A DNA stretch of 64,000 nucleotides, taken from Paraburkholderia gardini (GTDB taxonomy: Bacteria > Pseudomonadota > Gammaproteobacteria > Burkholderiales > Burkholderiaceae). The stretch is taken from positions 1 through 64,000 of the forward strand of contig NZ_CAJQYY010000010.1 in the NCBI RefSeq assembly GCF_907164575.1, read 5' to 3'. The notes under the pieces were generated by a model that did no database searches, was not told where the DNA came from, and saw only the letters and a list, made by a program, of their open reading frames with translations. Position 1 is the first letter of the stretch. Every line of letters begins with the position of its first letter. The position numbers and the translations under genes are program-made. Shown here in pieces: positions 15,271 through 24,987 of this stretch.

Positions 15271-17676
15271 TTACTTCGCCGAGGACTTCGCCAGCGCCTG
15301 CCACGTTTCGATGACCGTATCCGGATTCAGCGAAATCGACGCAATGCCTTCGTCCGTCAGCCATTGCGCGAAGTCCGGATGATCCGAAGGACCCTGACCG
15401 CAGATACCGACGTACTTGCCCAGACGCAGACAGGTTTCGATCGCACGCTTCAGCATGAACTTGACTGCCGGGTCGCGCTCGTCGAAATCGACAGCCAGCA
15501 GTTCCATGCCGGAATCGCGGTCGAGGCCGAGTGTGAGCTGCGTCAGGTCGTTCGAGCCGATCGAGAAGCCGTCGAAGAATTGCAGGAATTCTTCGGCAAG
15601 AATCGCGTTCGACGGCACTTCGCACATCATGATGAGACGCAGGTCCTTCTCACCACGCTTCAGACCGAACTTCGACAGCAGCCCGACCACGCGTTCCGCC
15701 TGCTTCAGCGTACGCACGAACGGCACCATGATCTCGACGTTGTCGAGGCCCATTTCCTCACGCACCTTCTTCAGCGCGATGCATTCCATCTGGAACGCTT
15801 CGGCGAAATCTTCCGCGATGTAACGCGATGCGCCGCGGAAACCGAGCATCGGGTTTTCCTCGTCCGGCTCATAGCGCGAACCGCCGATCAGCTTCTTGTA
15901 CTCGTTCGACTTGAAGTCCGACAGACGCACGATGACCGGCTTCGGGTAGAACGCCGCGGCGATCGTCGCGATACCTTCGGTCAGCTTGTCGACGTAGAAC
16001 GCGCGCGGCGACGCGTGACCGCGTGCGACGCTTTCCACGGCTTTCTTCAGATCCGCATCGATGTTCGGATACTCGAGGATCGCCTTCGGATGGACGCCGA
16101 TGTTGTTGTTGATGATGAATTCCAGCCGCGCAAGACCGACACCGGCGTTCGGCAACTGCGAGAAATCGAACGCGAGTTGCGGGTTGCCGACGTTCATCAT
16201 GATCTTGACCGGAATTTCAGGCAGCTCCCCGCGCTGGATCTCGGTCACTTCGGTTTCGAGCAGGCCATCGTAGATCTTGCCTTCGTCGCCTTCCGCGCAC
16301 GACACCGTGACAAGCGCGCCGTCCTTCAGCAGATCGGTTGCATCGCCGCAGCCCACGACCGCCGGCACGCCAAGCTCACGCGCGATGATCGCCGCGTGGC
16401 ACGTACGCCCGCCGCGATTCGTCACGATCGCCGCCGCGCGCTTCATGACCGGCTCCCAGTTCGGGTCGGTCATGTCCGCGACGAGCACGTCGCCTGGCTG
16501 TACACGTTCCATTTCCGACGGATCGTGAATCACGCGCACCGGGCCCGCACCGATCTTCTGCCCGATCGCGCGACCCGTGATGATGACCTGCGACTGGCCC
16601 TTCAGCTTGAAGCGCTGCTCGGCCTTGCCGGACGCCTGGCTCTTCACCGTTTCCGGACGCGCCTGCAGGATGAAGATCTTGCCGTCGCGGCCGTCCTTGC
16701 CCCACTCGATGTCCATCGGACGCTGGTAGTGCTTTTCGATGATAACGGCGTATTTCGCGAGCTCGATCACGTCTTCGTCGGTGATCGAGAAGCGGTTGCG
16801 CTGCTCGTGCGACACGTCGACGGTCTTCACGCGGCCCGCTTCGCCGGCCTGCGTGAATTCCATCTTGATCAGCTTCGAGCCAATCGAGCGACGGATGATC
16901 GGGTACTTGCCCTGCGCGAGCGTGGTCTTGAAGACGTAGAACTCATCCGGGTTGACGGCGCCCTGCACGACCGTTTCACCGAGACCGTAGCTCGACGTGA
17001 TGAACACCGCGTCCTTGAAACCCGATTCGGTGTCTAGCGTGAACATCACGCCCGCGGCGCCGACGTCCGAGCGCACCATGCGCTGCACGCCAGCCGACAG
17101 CGCGACTTCGGCGTGCGTGAAACCCTTGTGGACACGATAGGAAATCGCGCGATCGTTATACAGCGACGCGAACACGTGCTTCATGCGATCGAGCACGTCG
17201 TCGATGCCGACCACGTTGAGGTAGCTTTCCTGCTGCCCGGCGAACGAAGCATCCGGCAGATCCTCAGCCGTCGCCGACGAGCGGACCGCGAATGAAAGCT
17301 CTTCGGGCGAGCTGTTCTTGAGGGTGTCGAAGCCTGCGCGGATTTCCGCCTCGAGACGCGGCTGCAACGGAGCGTCGACGATCCATTGACGGATCTCCTT
17401 GCCCGCTTCGGCGAGTGCCTTCACGTCGTCGACGTCGAGCGTCTCCAGACGCTTTGCAATGCGTTCAGTGAGGGTGTTGTGATGCAGGAAATCGCGGAAT
17501 GCGAGTGCCGTCGTGGCGAAACCGGTCGGTACGCGCACACCTGCTTCGGCGAGCTGACTGATCATCTCGCCGAGCGAGGCGTTCTTGCCGCCCACGATCT
17601 CCACATCGGTCATCCGCAACTGCTCGAACGGAACTACATACGCCTGATCCTTTGCGACATTAACTGCGTTAGTCAT
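15271..17676 (-). CDS. ppsA: Phosphoenolpyruvate synthase
   Basis: PpsA makes PEP from pyruvate and ATP (to AMP and phosphate) for gluconeogenesis. The start at ATG 17676 ([20 protein letters not shown]) sits behind AGGGGC and gives 801 residues, the family length; the open frame extends upstream to 17889 without support. Domains are an N-terminal ATP-grasp ([31 protein letters not shown]), the phosphohistidine domain [21 protein letters not shown], and a C-terminal PEP/pyruvate barrel ending [17 protein letters not shown]. It is divergent from ppsR, its dedicated regulator. The long leader between them (17763-17922) looks structured. Confidence 0.97.
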   Translation of the reverse strand: MTNAVNVAKDQAYVVPFEQLRMTDVEIVGGKNASLGEMISQLAEAGVRVPTGFATTALAFRDFLHHNTLTERIAKRLETLDVDDVKALAEAGKEIRQWIVDAPLQPRLEAEIRAGFDTLKNSSPEELSFAVRSSATAEDLPDASFAGQQESYLNVVGIDDVLDRMKHVFASLYNDRAISYRVHKGFTHAEVALSAGVQRMVRSDVGAAGVMFTLDTESGFKDAVFITSSYGLGETVVQGAVNPDEFYVFKTTLAQGKYPIIRRSIGSKLIKMEFTQAGEAGRVKTVDVSHEQRNRFSITDEDVIELAKYAVIIEKHYQRPMDIEWGKDGRDGKIFILQARPETVKSQASGKAEQRFKLKGQSQVIITGRAIGQKIGAGPVRVIHDPSEMERVQPGDVLVADMTDPNWEPVMKRAAAIVTNRGGRTCHAAIIARELGVPAVVGCGDATDLLKDGALVTVSCAEGDEGKIYDGLLETEVTEIQRGELPEIPVKIMMNVGNPQLAFDFSQLPNAGVGLARLEFIINNNIGVHPKAILEYPNIDADLKKAVESVARGHASPRAFYVDKLTEGIATIAAAFYPKPVIVRLSDFKSNEYKKLIGGSRYEPDEENPMLGFRGASRYIAEDFAEAFQMECIALKKVREEMGLDNVEIMVPFVRTLKQAERVVGLLSKFGLKRGEKDLRLIMMCEVPSNAILAEEFLQFFDGFSIGSNDLTQLTLGLDRDSGMELLAVDFDERDPAVKFMLKRAIETCLRLGKYVGICGQGPSDHPDFAQWLTDEGIASISLNPDTVIETWQALAKSSAK

Positions 17677-17762
17677 ACAAGCCCCTAAGTGTGAAAGAAA
17701 TTCACGGCTGTGCAAGTGGGCCTGGACGCGGCCGCCTGTAAGAAGCGGTGACGCGTCTTGCA

Positions 17763-17922
17763 CAACCTGTTGGAGAAGCAATCGCACGAAGGGTCGCAGG
17801 AAGATTCGCTGATGCACGAGGAAGCAGAAAATTCCGCGAACTTGATGCCATTCGACGTGTAATGCGGACGAAATGCCCGGCATCGACACGAACTGGCTGC
17901 AATTGCTTATCCAACAGGTTGC
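17763..17922 (-). promoter_or_regulatory. Possible structured ppsA leader bounded by a 23-base inverted repeat
   Basis: The 483-base ppsA/ppsR gap has no convincing gene. It contains two 23-base arms (17763-17785 and 17899-17921) that are reverse complements except at two positions; the shared core is CAACCTGTTGGA. In the ppsA transcript they would close a roughly 160-base domain. Within it GATGCC (17884-17879) can pair with GGCATC (17849-17844). A TAGAAT -10-like box just upstream would place the 5' end almost at the outer arm. It may be a protective or regulatory leader; a paired operator is the alternative. Confidence 0.45.
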
Positions 17923-17926
17923 CGCT

Positions 17927-17932
17927 ATTCTA
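17927..17932 (-). promoter_or_regulatory. Possible ppsA -10 box
   Basis: On the minus strand TAGAAT lies 251 bases before the ppsA ATG. No good -35 is present at 17 bases (CCACAT). The same TAGAATAGCGG sequence occurs on the plus strand before the ABC-F gene at 57749. Confidence 0.35.
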
Positions 17933-18159
17933 CCGTGCTGACTCCCGAAATGTGGCAGTCAGCAAAGAATAGCGCCTCGAACCGCGTCCCGCGCTGTCGG
18001 ACTGGCCTTTGCGAGGTCTGCACCCGTCGCCGGAATGCGTTTTGTGGCCACACGGCGCGCTGCTGCGACGCCGCTGCGCGAAGCCGGAACGCGCGCGGCG
18101 AATCAGGCAGCGCTGTTTCTTTCGAGCGTGCTTTTCCGCTCACGTTCCCTCTTCCTGCG

Positions 18160-18975
18160 ATGCCGCCCACCGTATTCATCGTCTCCGACGGTACCGGGAT
18201 CACTGCCGAAACCTTCGCGCATTCGATCCTTTCCCAGTTCGACCAGAAATTCCGTCTGGTTCGCGTGCCTTTTGTCGATTCGGCGGAAAAAGCCTACGCC
18301 ACGCTCGAAAAAATCAACGAGGCCGGCCAGCACGACGGCCGCCGGCCGATCGTGTTCTCGACGCTCGTCGACAGCGCGTCGAACAATATCGTCAAGGATT
18401 GCAATGCGCTCGTGCTCGACATGTTCCAGACCTTCGTCGAGCCGCTCGAACAGGAACTGGAACTGAAGTCGAGCCACGCGATGGGCCGCGGGCACCAGAA
18501 CGCCGACACCGAGGAATACAAGAACCGGATCGAGGCCATCAACTTCTCGCTCGCGCACGACGACGGTCAGTCGAACCGCAATCTCGCCGACGCCGACGTG
18601 ATCCTGGTCGGCGTATCGCGCAGCGGCAAGACGCCAACGAGCCTCTATCTCGCGATGCAATACGGCGTGAAGGCAGCGAACTATCCGTTGATCCCGGAAG
18701 ACTTCGAGCGCGGCAAACTGCCTACGCCGCTACTTGAGCATCGTCAGAAGATGTTTGGGCTGTCGATCGATCCGCAGCGGCTCTCGGAGATCCGTAACGA
18801 GCGGCGTCCGGGCAGCAAGTACGCGGCGCTCGCGAACTGCCGCTACGAAATCAACGAAGCGGAATCGATGATGCGACGTGAAGGGATCAAGTGGCTGTCG
18901 TCGACACATAAGTCGATCGAGGAAATCGCGACAACGATCCTGCAGGAAATCAGGCTCGACCGTTCGTCGTATTGA
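18160..18975 (+). CDS. ppsR: PEP synthase regulatory kinase/phosphorylase
   Basis: This DUF299 enzyme phosphorylates and inactivates PEP synthase using ADP, and reactivates it with phosphate. The start at ATG 18160 ([20 protein letters not shown]) gives 271 residues, the family size; the frame is open back to 17935 but the extra residues are not family-like. The P-loop is GVSRSGKTP at 151-159, and the C-terminus reads [17 protein letters not shown]. It is divergent from its target ppsA and convergent with the RNA methyltransferase gene. Confidence 0.95.
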   Translation: MPPTVFIVSDGTGITAETFAHSILSQFDQKFRLVRVPFVDSAEKAYATLEKINEAGQHDGRRPIVFSTLVDSASNNIVKDCNALVLDMFQTFVEPLEQELELKSSHAMGRGHQNADTEEYKNRIEAINFSLAHDDGQSNRNLADADVILVGVSRSGKTPTSLYLAMQYGVKAANYPLIPEDFERGKLPTPLLEHRQKMFGLSIDPQRLSEIRNERRPGSKYAALANCRYEINEAESMMRREGIKWLSSTHKSIEEIATTILQEIRLDRSSY

Positions 18976-18985
18976 TTGCGGATAC

Positions 18986-19004
18986 CAGCGCGCGACGCGC
19001 GCTG
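18986..19004. terminator. G+C-rich palindrome between convergent ppsR and the RNA methyltransferase gene
   Basis: CAGCGCGCG and its complement CGCGCGCTG flank a single A in the 42-base gap between two convergent genes. There is no U-tract, so terminator function is only suggested by position. Confidence 0.35.
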
Positions 19005-19017
19005 CCCGCAAGCAGGA

Positions 19018-19800
19018 TCAGGCGCCGCGCTGCTGGCGGCACTGCTCGAAGAGACATACGGCAGCAGCCGCCGCCACATTCAGCGATTCCATTCCGCCCG
19101 GCTGCGGGATCGTTACCCGATGCGTGACCGCGTCGCGCCACGGCTGCGACACGCCAGCGCCTTCATTGCCGAACACCCACGCATGCGGGCCAGACAGATC
19201 GCAATCGTAGATGGCCTCGGCACCGTGCGAATCGGTGATCGTGACCGGCGCGTCGAGTCGTTCGATCAGCGTACCGGCTTCGACGTCCTCGTGAATCTCC
19301 AGCAGAAAATGCGCACCCATGCCCGAGCGCAACACCTTCGACGACCACGCGTACGCCGTTCCCGGCGCGCAGAACACGTGCGACACGCCCGCGGCCGCCG
19401 CGCTGCGCAGAATCGAGCCGACGTTGCCCGCGTCCTGAACGCCGTCGAGCACGACGCAGGTCTGCGTGACCCTGTCCGGCAGCGGCACGTCGATCTTCTC
19501 GACGAGCAGCAGGATACCCACGCCATGCACCACGTTCGAAAGCTGCCCGAACAGCGCATCGGGTAGCGTGACTACGCGCTGCGCGTCGATGCGCGACACG
19601 ATCGCCTGCGCTTCTTCATGACGCAACGCGCCTTCGGTGACGACGCACGTTTCCGGCTGGCCCGCGACATCGAGATACGCGCTCGCCAGGTGAAAGCCTT
19701 CGAGTAACGCGTGCGCGCTGCGCCGCTGCTGGTGCGTCGAACCGGCCAGCGCTTTCAGGCGTTTGTAGAGCGGGTTGTCCCGCGAGGTGATGGCTTTCAC
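19018..19800 (-). CDS. TrmH/SpoU-family RNA 2'-O-methyltransferase
   Basis: The 260-residue protein starts at GTG 19800 (KAITSRDNPLYKRLKALAG); no clear ribosome-binding site is visible. It has the N-terminal substrate-binding domain (ITSRDNPLYKRLKAL...ALLEGFHL) and a SPOUT domain with VVLDGVQDAGNVGSILRSAAA, WVFGNEGAGVS and IPQPGGMESLNVAAAAAVCL, the three TrmH-family motifs that bind S-adenosylmethionine in the knot. The target nucleotide (23S rRNA or tRNA) is not evident. It is the last gene of the lpx cluster, after rnhB. Confidence 0.88.
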   Translation of the reverse strand: MKAITSRDNPLYKRLKALAGSTHQQRRSAHALLEGFHLASAYLDVAGQPETCVVTEGALRHEEAQAIVSRIDAQRVVTLPDALFGQLSNVVHGVGILLLVEKIDVPLPDRVTQTCVVLDGVQDAGNVGSILRSAAAAGVSHVFCAPGTAYAWSSKVLRSGMGAHFLLEIHEDVEAGTLIERLDAPVTITDSHGAEAIYDCDLSGPHAWVFGNEGAGVSQPWRDAVTHRVTIPQPGGMESLNVAAAAAVCLFEQCRQQRGA

Positions 19801-19855
19801 AGGGGGTCGCGAAGGGTTCGGGTAGTCAGGGCGCCGCTTCAGTCGAAGCGCCTTT

Positions 19856-20602
19856 TCAGAACGCGGGGACGCCGTCGCCGAAAGCGTTACCGGAAACGTC
19901 GTCGCGCAACGACGGCAACACGACGGGCACCTTGCCCGGCCGGCCCAGCCGGGCATACGCCTCGCGCACCGGCGCAAACGAGCGCCGATGGTGTTCGCAC
20001 GGACCGTGTTCGAGCAGCGCGGCCAGATGCTGTGGCGTGCCATAGCCCGAATGCGCGTCGAAGCCGTACACAGGATAGACCTGATGCAAGTCGAGCAACA
20101 GGCGGTCACGGCTGACTTTCGCCAGAATCGACGCAGCCGAGATGCTCTTCACCAGCGCGTCGCCGCCGATGATCGCCTCGCTGCGCACGCTCAGTACCGG
20201 ACAGCGATTGCCATCGATCTTGACGAGCGTCGGCGTGACAGCCAGCCCTTCGACGGCGCGCTTCATCGCGAGCATGGTGGCGTGCAGGATGTTGATCGAA
20301 TCGATTTCCTCGACCGAAGCCGACGCGATGCAGAACGCCAGCGCGCGATCGACGATCCTGTCGTACAGCTCCTCGCGCTTTTTTGCCGTGAGTGCTTTCG
20401 AATCGTCGAGACCGCGGATCATCGGCTTCGCCGGATCGAAAATCACCGCCGCGGCCATCACGGGGCCGGCCAGCGGACCCCGGCCGGCTTCATCGACGCC
20501 GCATATGATCTCGACGTCCGAATCGAAGTTCAACCCGGTCTGGAACGCCGCCGCGGAGCCGCCCGCAACCGGCTTCCGGCGCGGTGAGCGCGCGCCTGTC
20601 AC
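19856..20602 (-). CDS. rnhB: Ribonuclease HII
   Basis: RNase HII removes ribonucleotides from RNA/DNA hybrids. The 248-residue protein contains the metal-binding [39 protein letters not shown] and [16 protein letters not shown] motifs. The GTG start at 20602 overlaps the lpxB stop in a GTGA arrangement, so the two are coupled. The first 25 residues before the catalytic domain are a non-conserved basic extension. Confidence 0.95.
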   Translation of the reverse strand: MTGARSPRRKPVAGGSAAAFQTGLNFDSDVEIICGVDEAGRGPLAGPVMAAAVIFDPAKPMIRGLDDSKALTAKKREELYDRIVDRALAFCIASASVEEIDSINILHATMLAMKRAVEGLAVTPTLVKIDGNRCPVLSVRSEAIIGGDALVKSISAASILAKVSRDRLLLDLHQVYPVYGFDAHSGYGTPQHLAALLEHGPCEHHRRSFAPVREAYARLGRPGKVPVVLPSLRDDVSGNAFGDGVPAF

Positions 20603-21768
20603 CGCCGCTCCTTGTGGGTTTCGATGATGCCCGTCACCACTTCCGCGGCGCGCCGGGCCGTGTTCTGCTTCAGCACGTGATGCATTTCCGTGAAAATTTC
20701 CGTGAGCGTACGGCGATTGGCTTCGTCGTTCAGTTGCGTCAGCGTGGCGTCGGCTAGCGCTTCAGGCGTCGCGAAATGCTGGAGAATCTCCGGCACCACG
20801 AAACGCCCCGCCAGAATGTTCGGCAAGCCGACGTACGGCAGATAACCCTGCCGCCGCATGATCTGGCCCGTCAGCCAGGGCACCTTGTATGAGATTACCA
20901 TCGGCTTCTTGAGCAGCGCGGCTTCCAGTGTCACCGTGCCGCTTTTGACGAGAATCGCGTCGGCGGCGGTCATCGCAGTCTGCGACTGGCCGTCGGTGAT
21001 CGTCAAGGCAAGACCCGGATGGGCGTCGACAAGCGGCTTCAGCAGTTCGCGCAGCGCCGGCGTCGCCGCCGGCATCACGAAGCGCACGCCGGGCTCGCGC
21101 TGCTGCATCAGTTCCATCGCGTCGAAGAACGTCGGCCCGATCAGGGCGATTTCCGAGCGCCGGCTGCCCGGCAGCACGGCGATCACCGGCCCGCTTTCCG
21201 CCAGACCCAGCGTGCGACGCGCGCCCAGCGTGTCGGGCACGAGCGGAATCTCGTCCGCGAGCGGATGGCCCACGTACGACGCAGCCACGCCCGCTTTTTC
21301 AAGCAGCGCCGTCTCGAACGGGAACACGCACAGCATGTGGTCGACCGCTTTCGCGATCTTTTTGATCCGGCCGCCACGCCACGCCCAGATCGACGGGCAC
21401 ACGAAATGGATGGTCGGAATGCCCGCGTCACGCAGCGGATGCTCGAGCCCAAAGTTGAAATCGGGTGCATCGACACCGATGAATGCATCGGGCGGATCGG
21501 CCAGCAACTGGCGCTTCAGGTCGTTGCGAATGCCGAGAATCTCGGGAATATGCCGGAGCGCTTCGACATAGCCGCGCACTGTCAGCTTTTCCATCGGCCA
21601 GTGCGCGTCGAAGCCCGTCGCGATCATGCGCGGGCCGCCAATGCCGTAATACTGCGTCGATTCGGGCAGGCGCGCCGACAGGCCGTCGAGCAGCGATGCC
21701 GCGAGCAGATCGCCCGACGGCTCGCCGGTCACCATTGCAAGCCGCAGCGGGCGGGGTTGAAGCGCCAT
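20599..21768 (-). CDS. lpxB: Lipid-A-disaccharide synthase
   Basis: LpxB joins UDP-2,3-diacylglucosamine and lipid X to form the lipid A disaccharide at the inner membrane. The 389-residue GT19 protein shows [46 protein letters not shown] and [11 protein letters not shown]. It starts three bases after the lpxA stop and overlaps rnhB, in the conserved lpxD-fabZ-lpxA-lpxB-rnhB order. Confidence 0.97.
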   Translation of the reverse strand: MALQPRPLRLAMVTGEPSGDLLAASLLDGLSARLPESTQYYGIGGPRMIATGFDAHWPMEKLTVRGYVEALRHIPEILGIRNDLKRQLLADPPDAFIGVDAPDFNFGLEHPLRDAGIPTIHFVCPSIWAWRGGRIKKIAKAVDHMLCVFPFETALLEKAGVAASYVGHPLADEIPLVPDTLGARRTLGLAESGPVIAVLPGSRRSEIALIGPTFFDAMELMQQREPGVRFVMPAATPALRELLKPLVDAHPGLALTITDGQSQTAMTAADAILVKSGTVTLEAALLKKPMVISYKVPWLTGQIMRRQGYLPYVGLPNILAGRFVVPEILQHFATPEALADATLTQLNDEANRRTLTEIFTEMHHVLKQNTARRAAEVVTGIIETHKERR

Positions 21769-21771
21769 CGG

Positions 21772-22560
21772 CTAGCGGATGATGCCGCGTTGCGACGCTT
21801 CGACGAAGGCCACCAGCGCCTGCACCGGAGCATCGCCGTCGCCGCCGGCGATGGCGAGTTCGCGCAACTGGACCTTCGCCTCTTCGAGCGAAAGACCGTT
21901 CTTGTACAGCACGCGATAGGCTGTACGCAGCGCCGAGATCGCATCGGCGGAAAAGCCGCGACGACGCAGCCCTTCGACGTTGATGCCGTGCGGCTCCGCC
22001 TTGTTGCCGGCCGCGATCACGAACGGCGGAATGTCCTGCACGAGCGCCGAAGCGCCGCCGAGCATCGAATGCGCGCCGATGCGCACGAACTGATGCACGC
22101 CCGACATGCCGCCGATGATCGCGTGGTCGCCGATCGTCACGTGGCCGGCCATCTGTGCATTGCTCGACAGGATGACGTTGCTGCCCACGCGGCAATCGTG
22201 GCCGATGTGGACGTACGCCATGATCCAGTTGTCGTCGCCTAGCGACGTGGTTCCCGTGTCCTGCACCGTGCCGGTGTGGATCGTCGTGAACTCACGAATC
22301 ATGTTGCGATTGCCGATCTCGAGCTTTGTCGGTTCGTCCTTGTACTTCATGTCCTGCGGACGGCCACCCACCGATGCGTAATGACCGATGCGATTATCTT
22401 CACCGATCGTGGTGTAGCCCTCGATCACACTGTGCGACCCGACCGTGGTCCGCGCGCCGATCGTGACGTGCGCGCCGACGACCGCATAGGGCCCGATTTC
22501 GACTGACTCGTCGAGCTGCGCGCCCGGCTCGATGATCGCAGTAGGATGAATCCTGCTCAT
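21772..22560 (-). CDS. lpxA: UDP-N-acetylglucosamine acyltransferase
   Basis: LpxA carries out the first acylation in lipid A synthesis, from beta-hydroxyacyl-ACP to UDP-GlcNAc. The 262-residue protein is a left-handed beta-helix of hexapeptide repeats ([40 protein letters not shown]) with the catalytic-region signature [12 protein letters not shown] and a helical C-terminus. GAGGG precedes the ATG. It lies in the lpx cluster, next to lpxB and 48 bases downstream of fabZ. Confidence 0.97.
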   Translation of the reverse strand: MSRIHPTAIIEPGAQLDESVEIGPYAVVGAHVTIGARTTVGSHSVIEGYTTIGEDNRIGHYASVGGRPQDMKYKDEPTKLEIGNRNMIREFTTIHTGTVQDTGTTSLGDDNWIMAYVHIGHDCRVGSNVILSSNAQMAGHVTIGDHAIIGGMSGVHQFVRIGAHSMLGGASALVQDIPPFVIAAGNKAEPHGINVEGLRRRGFSADAISALRTAYRVLYKNGLSLEEAKVQLRELAIAGGDGDAPVQALVAFVEASQRGIIR

Positions 22561-22608
22561 GCGCCCTCGCTTGTGATTCGTTGCGTTGTCTGGATGCTGC
22601 GCGACCGC

Positions 22609-23073
22609 TTACTGGCCGTCGTCCGTGGTGCGGACCGCGCACATCAGGTCGGCTTCCGCCGCCACCTGGCCATCCACCTCGGCGCGCGCCTTGAACTTCC
22701 AGATGCCGCGCATGTGGCGCTCGAACGTGGCGTTCAGGATCAACTGGTCGCCCGGTTCGACCACACGCTTGAAGCGCGCGTTATCGATACCGACGAACAG
22801 ATACAGCGTGTTGTCCGGATCGTGCGGCTCTTCCGCGAACGTCAGCAGCGCGGCCGTCTGGGCGAGCGCTTCCAGGATCAGCACGCCTGGCATGACCGGG
22901 CGCTTCGGGAAGTGGCCTGTGAAATACGGCTCGTTGATCGTCACGTTCTTCAGCGCCTTGATGCTCTTGTGCGGCTCGAGTTCGAGCACCCGGTCGACGA
23001 GCAGGATCGGATAGCGATGCGGCAGCAGCGTGAGAATCTTGTGAATGTCGAGATTGATTTTTTCGGTGTTCAT
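22609..23073 (-). CDS. fabZ: 3-hydroxyacyl-ACP dehydratase FabZ
   Basis: FabZ dehydrates beta-hydroxyacyl-ACP in fatty acid elongation and competes with LpxA and LpxD for the same substrate. The start at ATG 23073 ([29 protein letters not shown]) gives 154 residues, although the frame is open back to 23193. Hotdog-fold motifs include [36 protein letters not shown] (catalytic His and Glu) and [11 protein letters not shown]. Confidence 0.96.
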   Translation of the reverse strand: MNTEKINLDIHKILTLLPHRYPILLVDRVLELEPHKSIKALKNVTINEPYFTGHFPKRPVMPGVLILEALAQTAALLTFAEEPHDPDNTLYLFVGIDNARFKRVVEPGDQLILNATFERHMRGIWKFKARAEVDGQVAAEADLMCAVRTTDDGQ

Positions 23074-23247
23074 GGTGTTTCTGCTCACGCGTGGATGGCG
23101 CGATGATGACTGCGGATGCTTGCGCAGGCAGGTTGATAACGCGTGCGGCTGTCGTTTCATGTAACCAGACTGCGTCTCCCGCCGGCCGGTCACGACAACA
23201 GCGCTTACGCCGTGCTCGTGCTCTGTGTTGCTTGTGTGCTTCGTGCT

Positions 23248-23269
23248 GCACGGGCGTTTCCACCCGTGC
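23248..23269. other. Hairpin in the lpxD-fabZ intercistronic gap
   Basis: GCACGGG (23248-23254) and CCCGTGC (23263-23269) form a seven-base stem in the unusually long 234-base gap between lpxD and fabZ. There is no U-tract, and nothing else in the gap looks like a gene. It could be a processing or mRNA-stability element. Confidence 0.3.
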
Positions 23270-23307
23270 CCCGCGTCATGCGGTCCCTGTAGCGAATCGG
23301 GATACTG

Positions 23308-24384
23308 TTACGCCTTCTCGCCTGCCGCTGCCCCCGCGCCCGCTTCCAGCGCCTTGATGCGCTCGCGCAGCTTGTCGATATTGCGCAGCAGTGCGGCACT
23401 CTTGTTCCACGAAGCATGATCGACGGCCGGAAACGCACTCGTGTACATGCCTGGCTTCAGCAACGATTTCGATACGCCCGACTTCGCCGTGACGATGACA
23501 TGGTCGACCAGCGTCACATGGCCGGCAATACCGACCGCGCCACCGATCATGCAATGGCGCCCGATCGTCGTGCTGCCCGCGATGCCGGCGCAGCCCGCGA
23601 TGACCGTATACGCGCCCACCTTGCAGTTATGGCCGATCTGGACGAGATTGTCGATCTTTACGCATTCTTCGATGATCGTATCGGCCATCGCGCCGCGATC
23701 GATCGTCGTGTTCGCGCCAATCTCGACGTCCGACCCGATCGACACACCGCCGACCTGCGGAATCTTCACCCAGCTGCCCGTGCGGGCGTCGCCGTCGCCG
23801 GTGAAATCAGGGGCAAAGCCAAAACCGTCCGAGCCGATCACGGCACCGGCATGAATGATGACGCGCGGGCCGATCCGGCAGCCATGGTAGACCGATACGT
23901 TCGGGTACAGATGAGCGCCGTCGCCGACCTGCGTACCGCGGCCAATCACGACATTGGCGTCGATCTGTACGTTTTCGCCGATGACGGCCCCCGCTTCCAC
24001 CGTCACGTTCGGGCCGATCACGGCGCTCGCCGCGACTTTCGCCGAAGGATCGATCGTGGCGCTGGCGTGGACACCCGGCGCGCGCTTCGGCGCGGCGAGG
24101 TCGATGAACGCCTGGGCGATGCGCGCGAAGTAAGCGTACGGGTTGGGCGTGACGATGAAGTTACGGCTCGAACCGGGCGCGAGTTTCGCGAGATCTTCGG
24201 CGTTGATCAGCACGGCGCCCGCGCGGGTCGTCTCGACCTGCGACAGATACTTCGGGTTCGCGAGGAACGCCAGCTGTTCCGGACCAGCCTGATCGAGCGG
24301 CGCAAGGCTGCCGACGCAATGCGCCGGGTCGCCAACTACCTTGCCGCCGAACTGCCGGGCGATATCCTCGAGCGTAAATCCCAT
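23308..24384 (-). CDS. lpxD: UDP-3-O-acylglucosamine N-acyltransferase
   Basis: LpxD adds the second acyl chain in lipid A synthesis. The 358-residue protein has the N-terminal uridine-binding domain ([38 protein letters not shown]), a hexapeptide-repeat beta-helix (GNDVQ-type repeats such as [20 protein letters not shown]), the catalytic-region [13 protein letters not shown], and a C-terminal helix. It sits 20 bases downstream of skp. Confidence 0.96.
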   Translation of the reverse strand: MGFTLEDIARQFGGKVVGDPAHCVGSLAPLDQAGPEQLAFLANPKYLSQVETTRAGAVLINAEDLAKLAPGSSRNFIVTPNPYAYFARIAQAFIDLAAPKRAPGVHASATIDPSAKVAASAVIGPNVTVEAGAVIGENVQIDANVVIGRGTQVGDGAHLYPNVSVYHGCRIGPRVIIHAGAVIGSDGFGFAPDFTGDGDARTGSWVKIPQVGGVSIGSDVEIGANTTIDRGAMADTIIEECVKIDNLVQIGHNCKVGAYTVIAGCAGIAGSTTIGRHCMIGGAVGIAGHVTLVDHVIVTAKSGVSKSLLKPGMYTSAFPAVDHASWNKSAALLRNIDKLRERIKALEAGAGAAAGEKA

Positions 24385-24404
24385 GCGTGGACTGCTCCTG
24401 CTGT

Positions 24405-24941
24405 TCAGTTTCCGTTGGAGGACGCGGCCAGCGCCTTCAGCACCTGATCCGTAATGTCGATACGCGGACTCACATACACCGCTTCCTGCACGATCAGGTC
24501 GTAATGTTGCGCCTCGGCGATCTGTTTGATCACCTTGTTCGCGCGATCCAGCACCGCCGCCAGTTCCTCGTTACGACGCTGGTTCAGGTCTTCACGGAAT
24601 TCGCGCTGCTTGCGCTGGAAATCCGTGTCGAGCTGCGACAGGTCACGCTGCTTCTGCGCACGATCCGCCGGCGACAGCGACGAACCGTTCTTGTCGAGCG
24701 AATCGGACATCGACTTCAGACGTGCCGCCATATCCTGCAGGTCCTTGTCGCGCTTCGCGAACTCGGCCTCGAGCTTGACCTGCGCCGCCTTTGCAGCCGT
24801 GGATTCGCGCAGGATACGGTCGGAATTGACCGCCGCGATCCTTGCTTCCTGCGCGTGCGCCACGGCGCTCACGCCCAGCGTCATGACCAGCGCCATGGCG
24901 CACATCACACGTTTCGAAAACATACCGGTTAGCAAAGTCAT
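24405..24941 (-). CDS. skp: Periplasmic chaperone Skp/OmpH
   Basis: Skp holds unfolded outer-membrane proteins on their way to BamA. The product is about 178 residues: a signal peptide ([24 protein letters not shown], with AHA-QE cleavage), then long helical arms ([40 protein letters not shown]) and a C-terminal body. Starts at 24941 (MTLLTG) and 24923 (MFSKRV) are both possible; neither has a well-spaced ribosome-binding site. It lies between bamA (46-base gap) and lpxD. Confidence 0.93.
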   Translation of the reverse strand: MTLLTGMFSKRVMCAMALVMTLGVSAVAHAQEARIAAVNSDRILRESTAAKAAQVKLEAEFAKRDKDLQDMAARLKSMSDSLDKNGSSLSPADRAQKQRDLSQLDTDFQRKQREFREDLNQRRNEELAAVLDRANKVIKQIAEAQHYDLIVQEAVYVSPRIDITDQVLKALAASSNGN

Positions 24942-24987
24942 CCTCTCGATACTGTAGATAATCCGGAGCTGCGCCTCGCCCGCGCGA

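Noticed and set aside
13678..17037. A 1119-codon plus-strand frame across qmcA, nfeD and ppsA
   Set aside because: It covers three well-supported minus-strand genes and two terminators. Its Arg/His/Asp-rich composition is that of an antisense shadow.
17702..17972. Short frames on both strands in the ppsA/ppsR gap
   Set aside because: They overlap each other and the inverted repeat, lack ribosome-binding sites and resemble no protein family.
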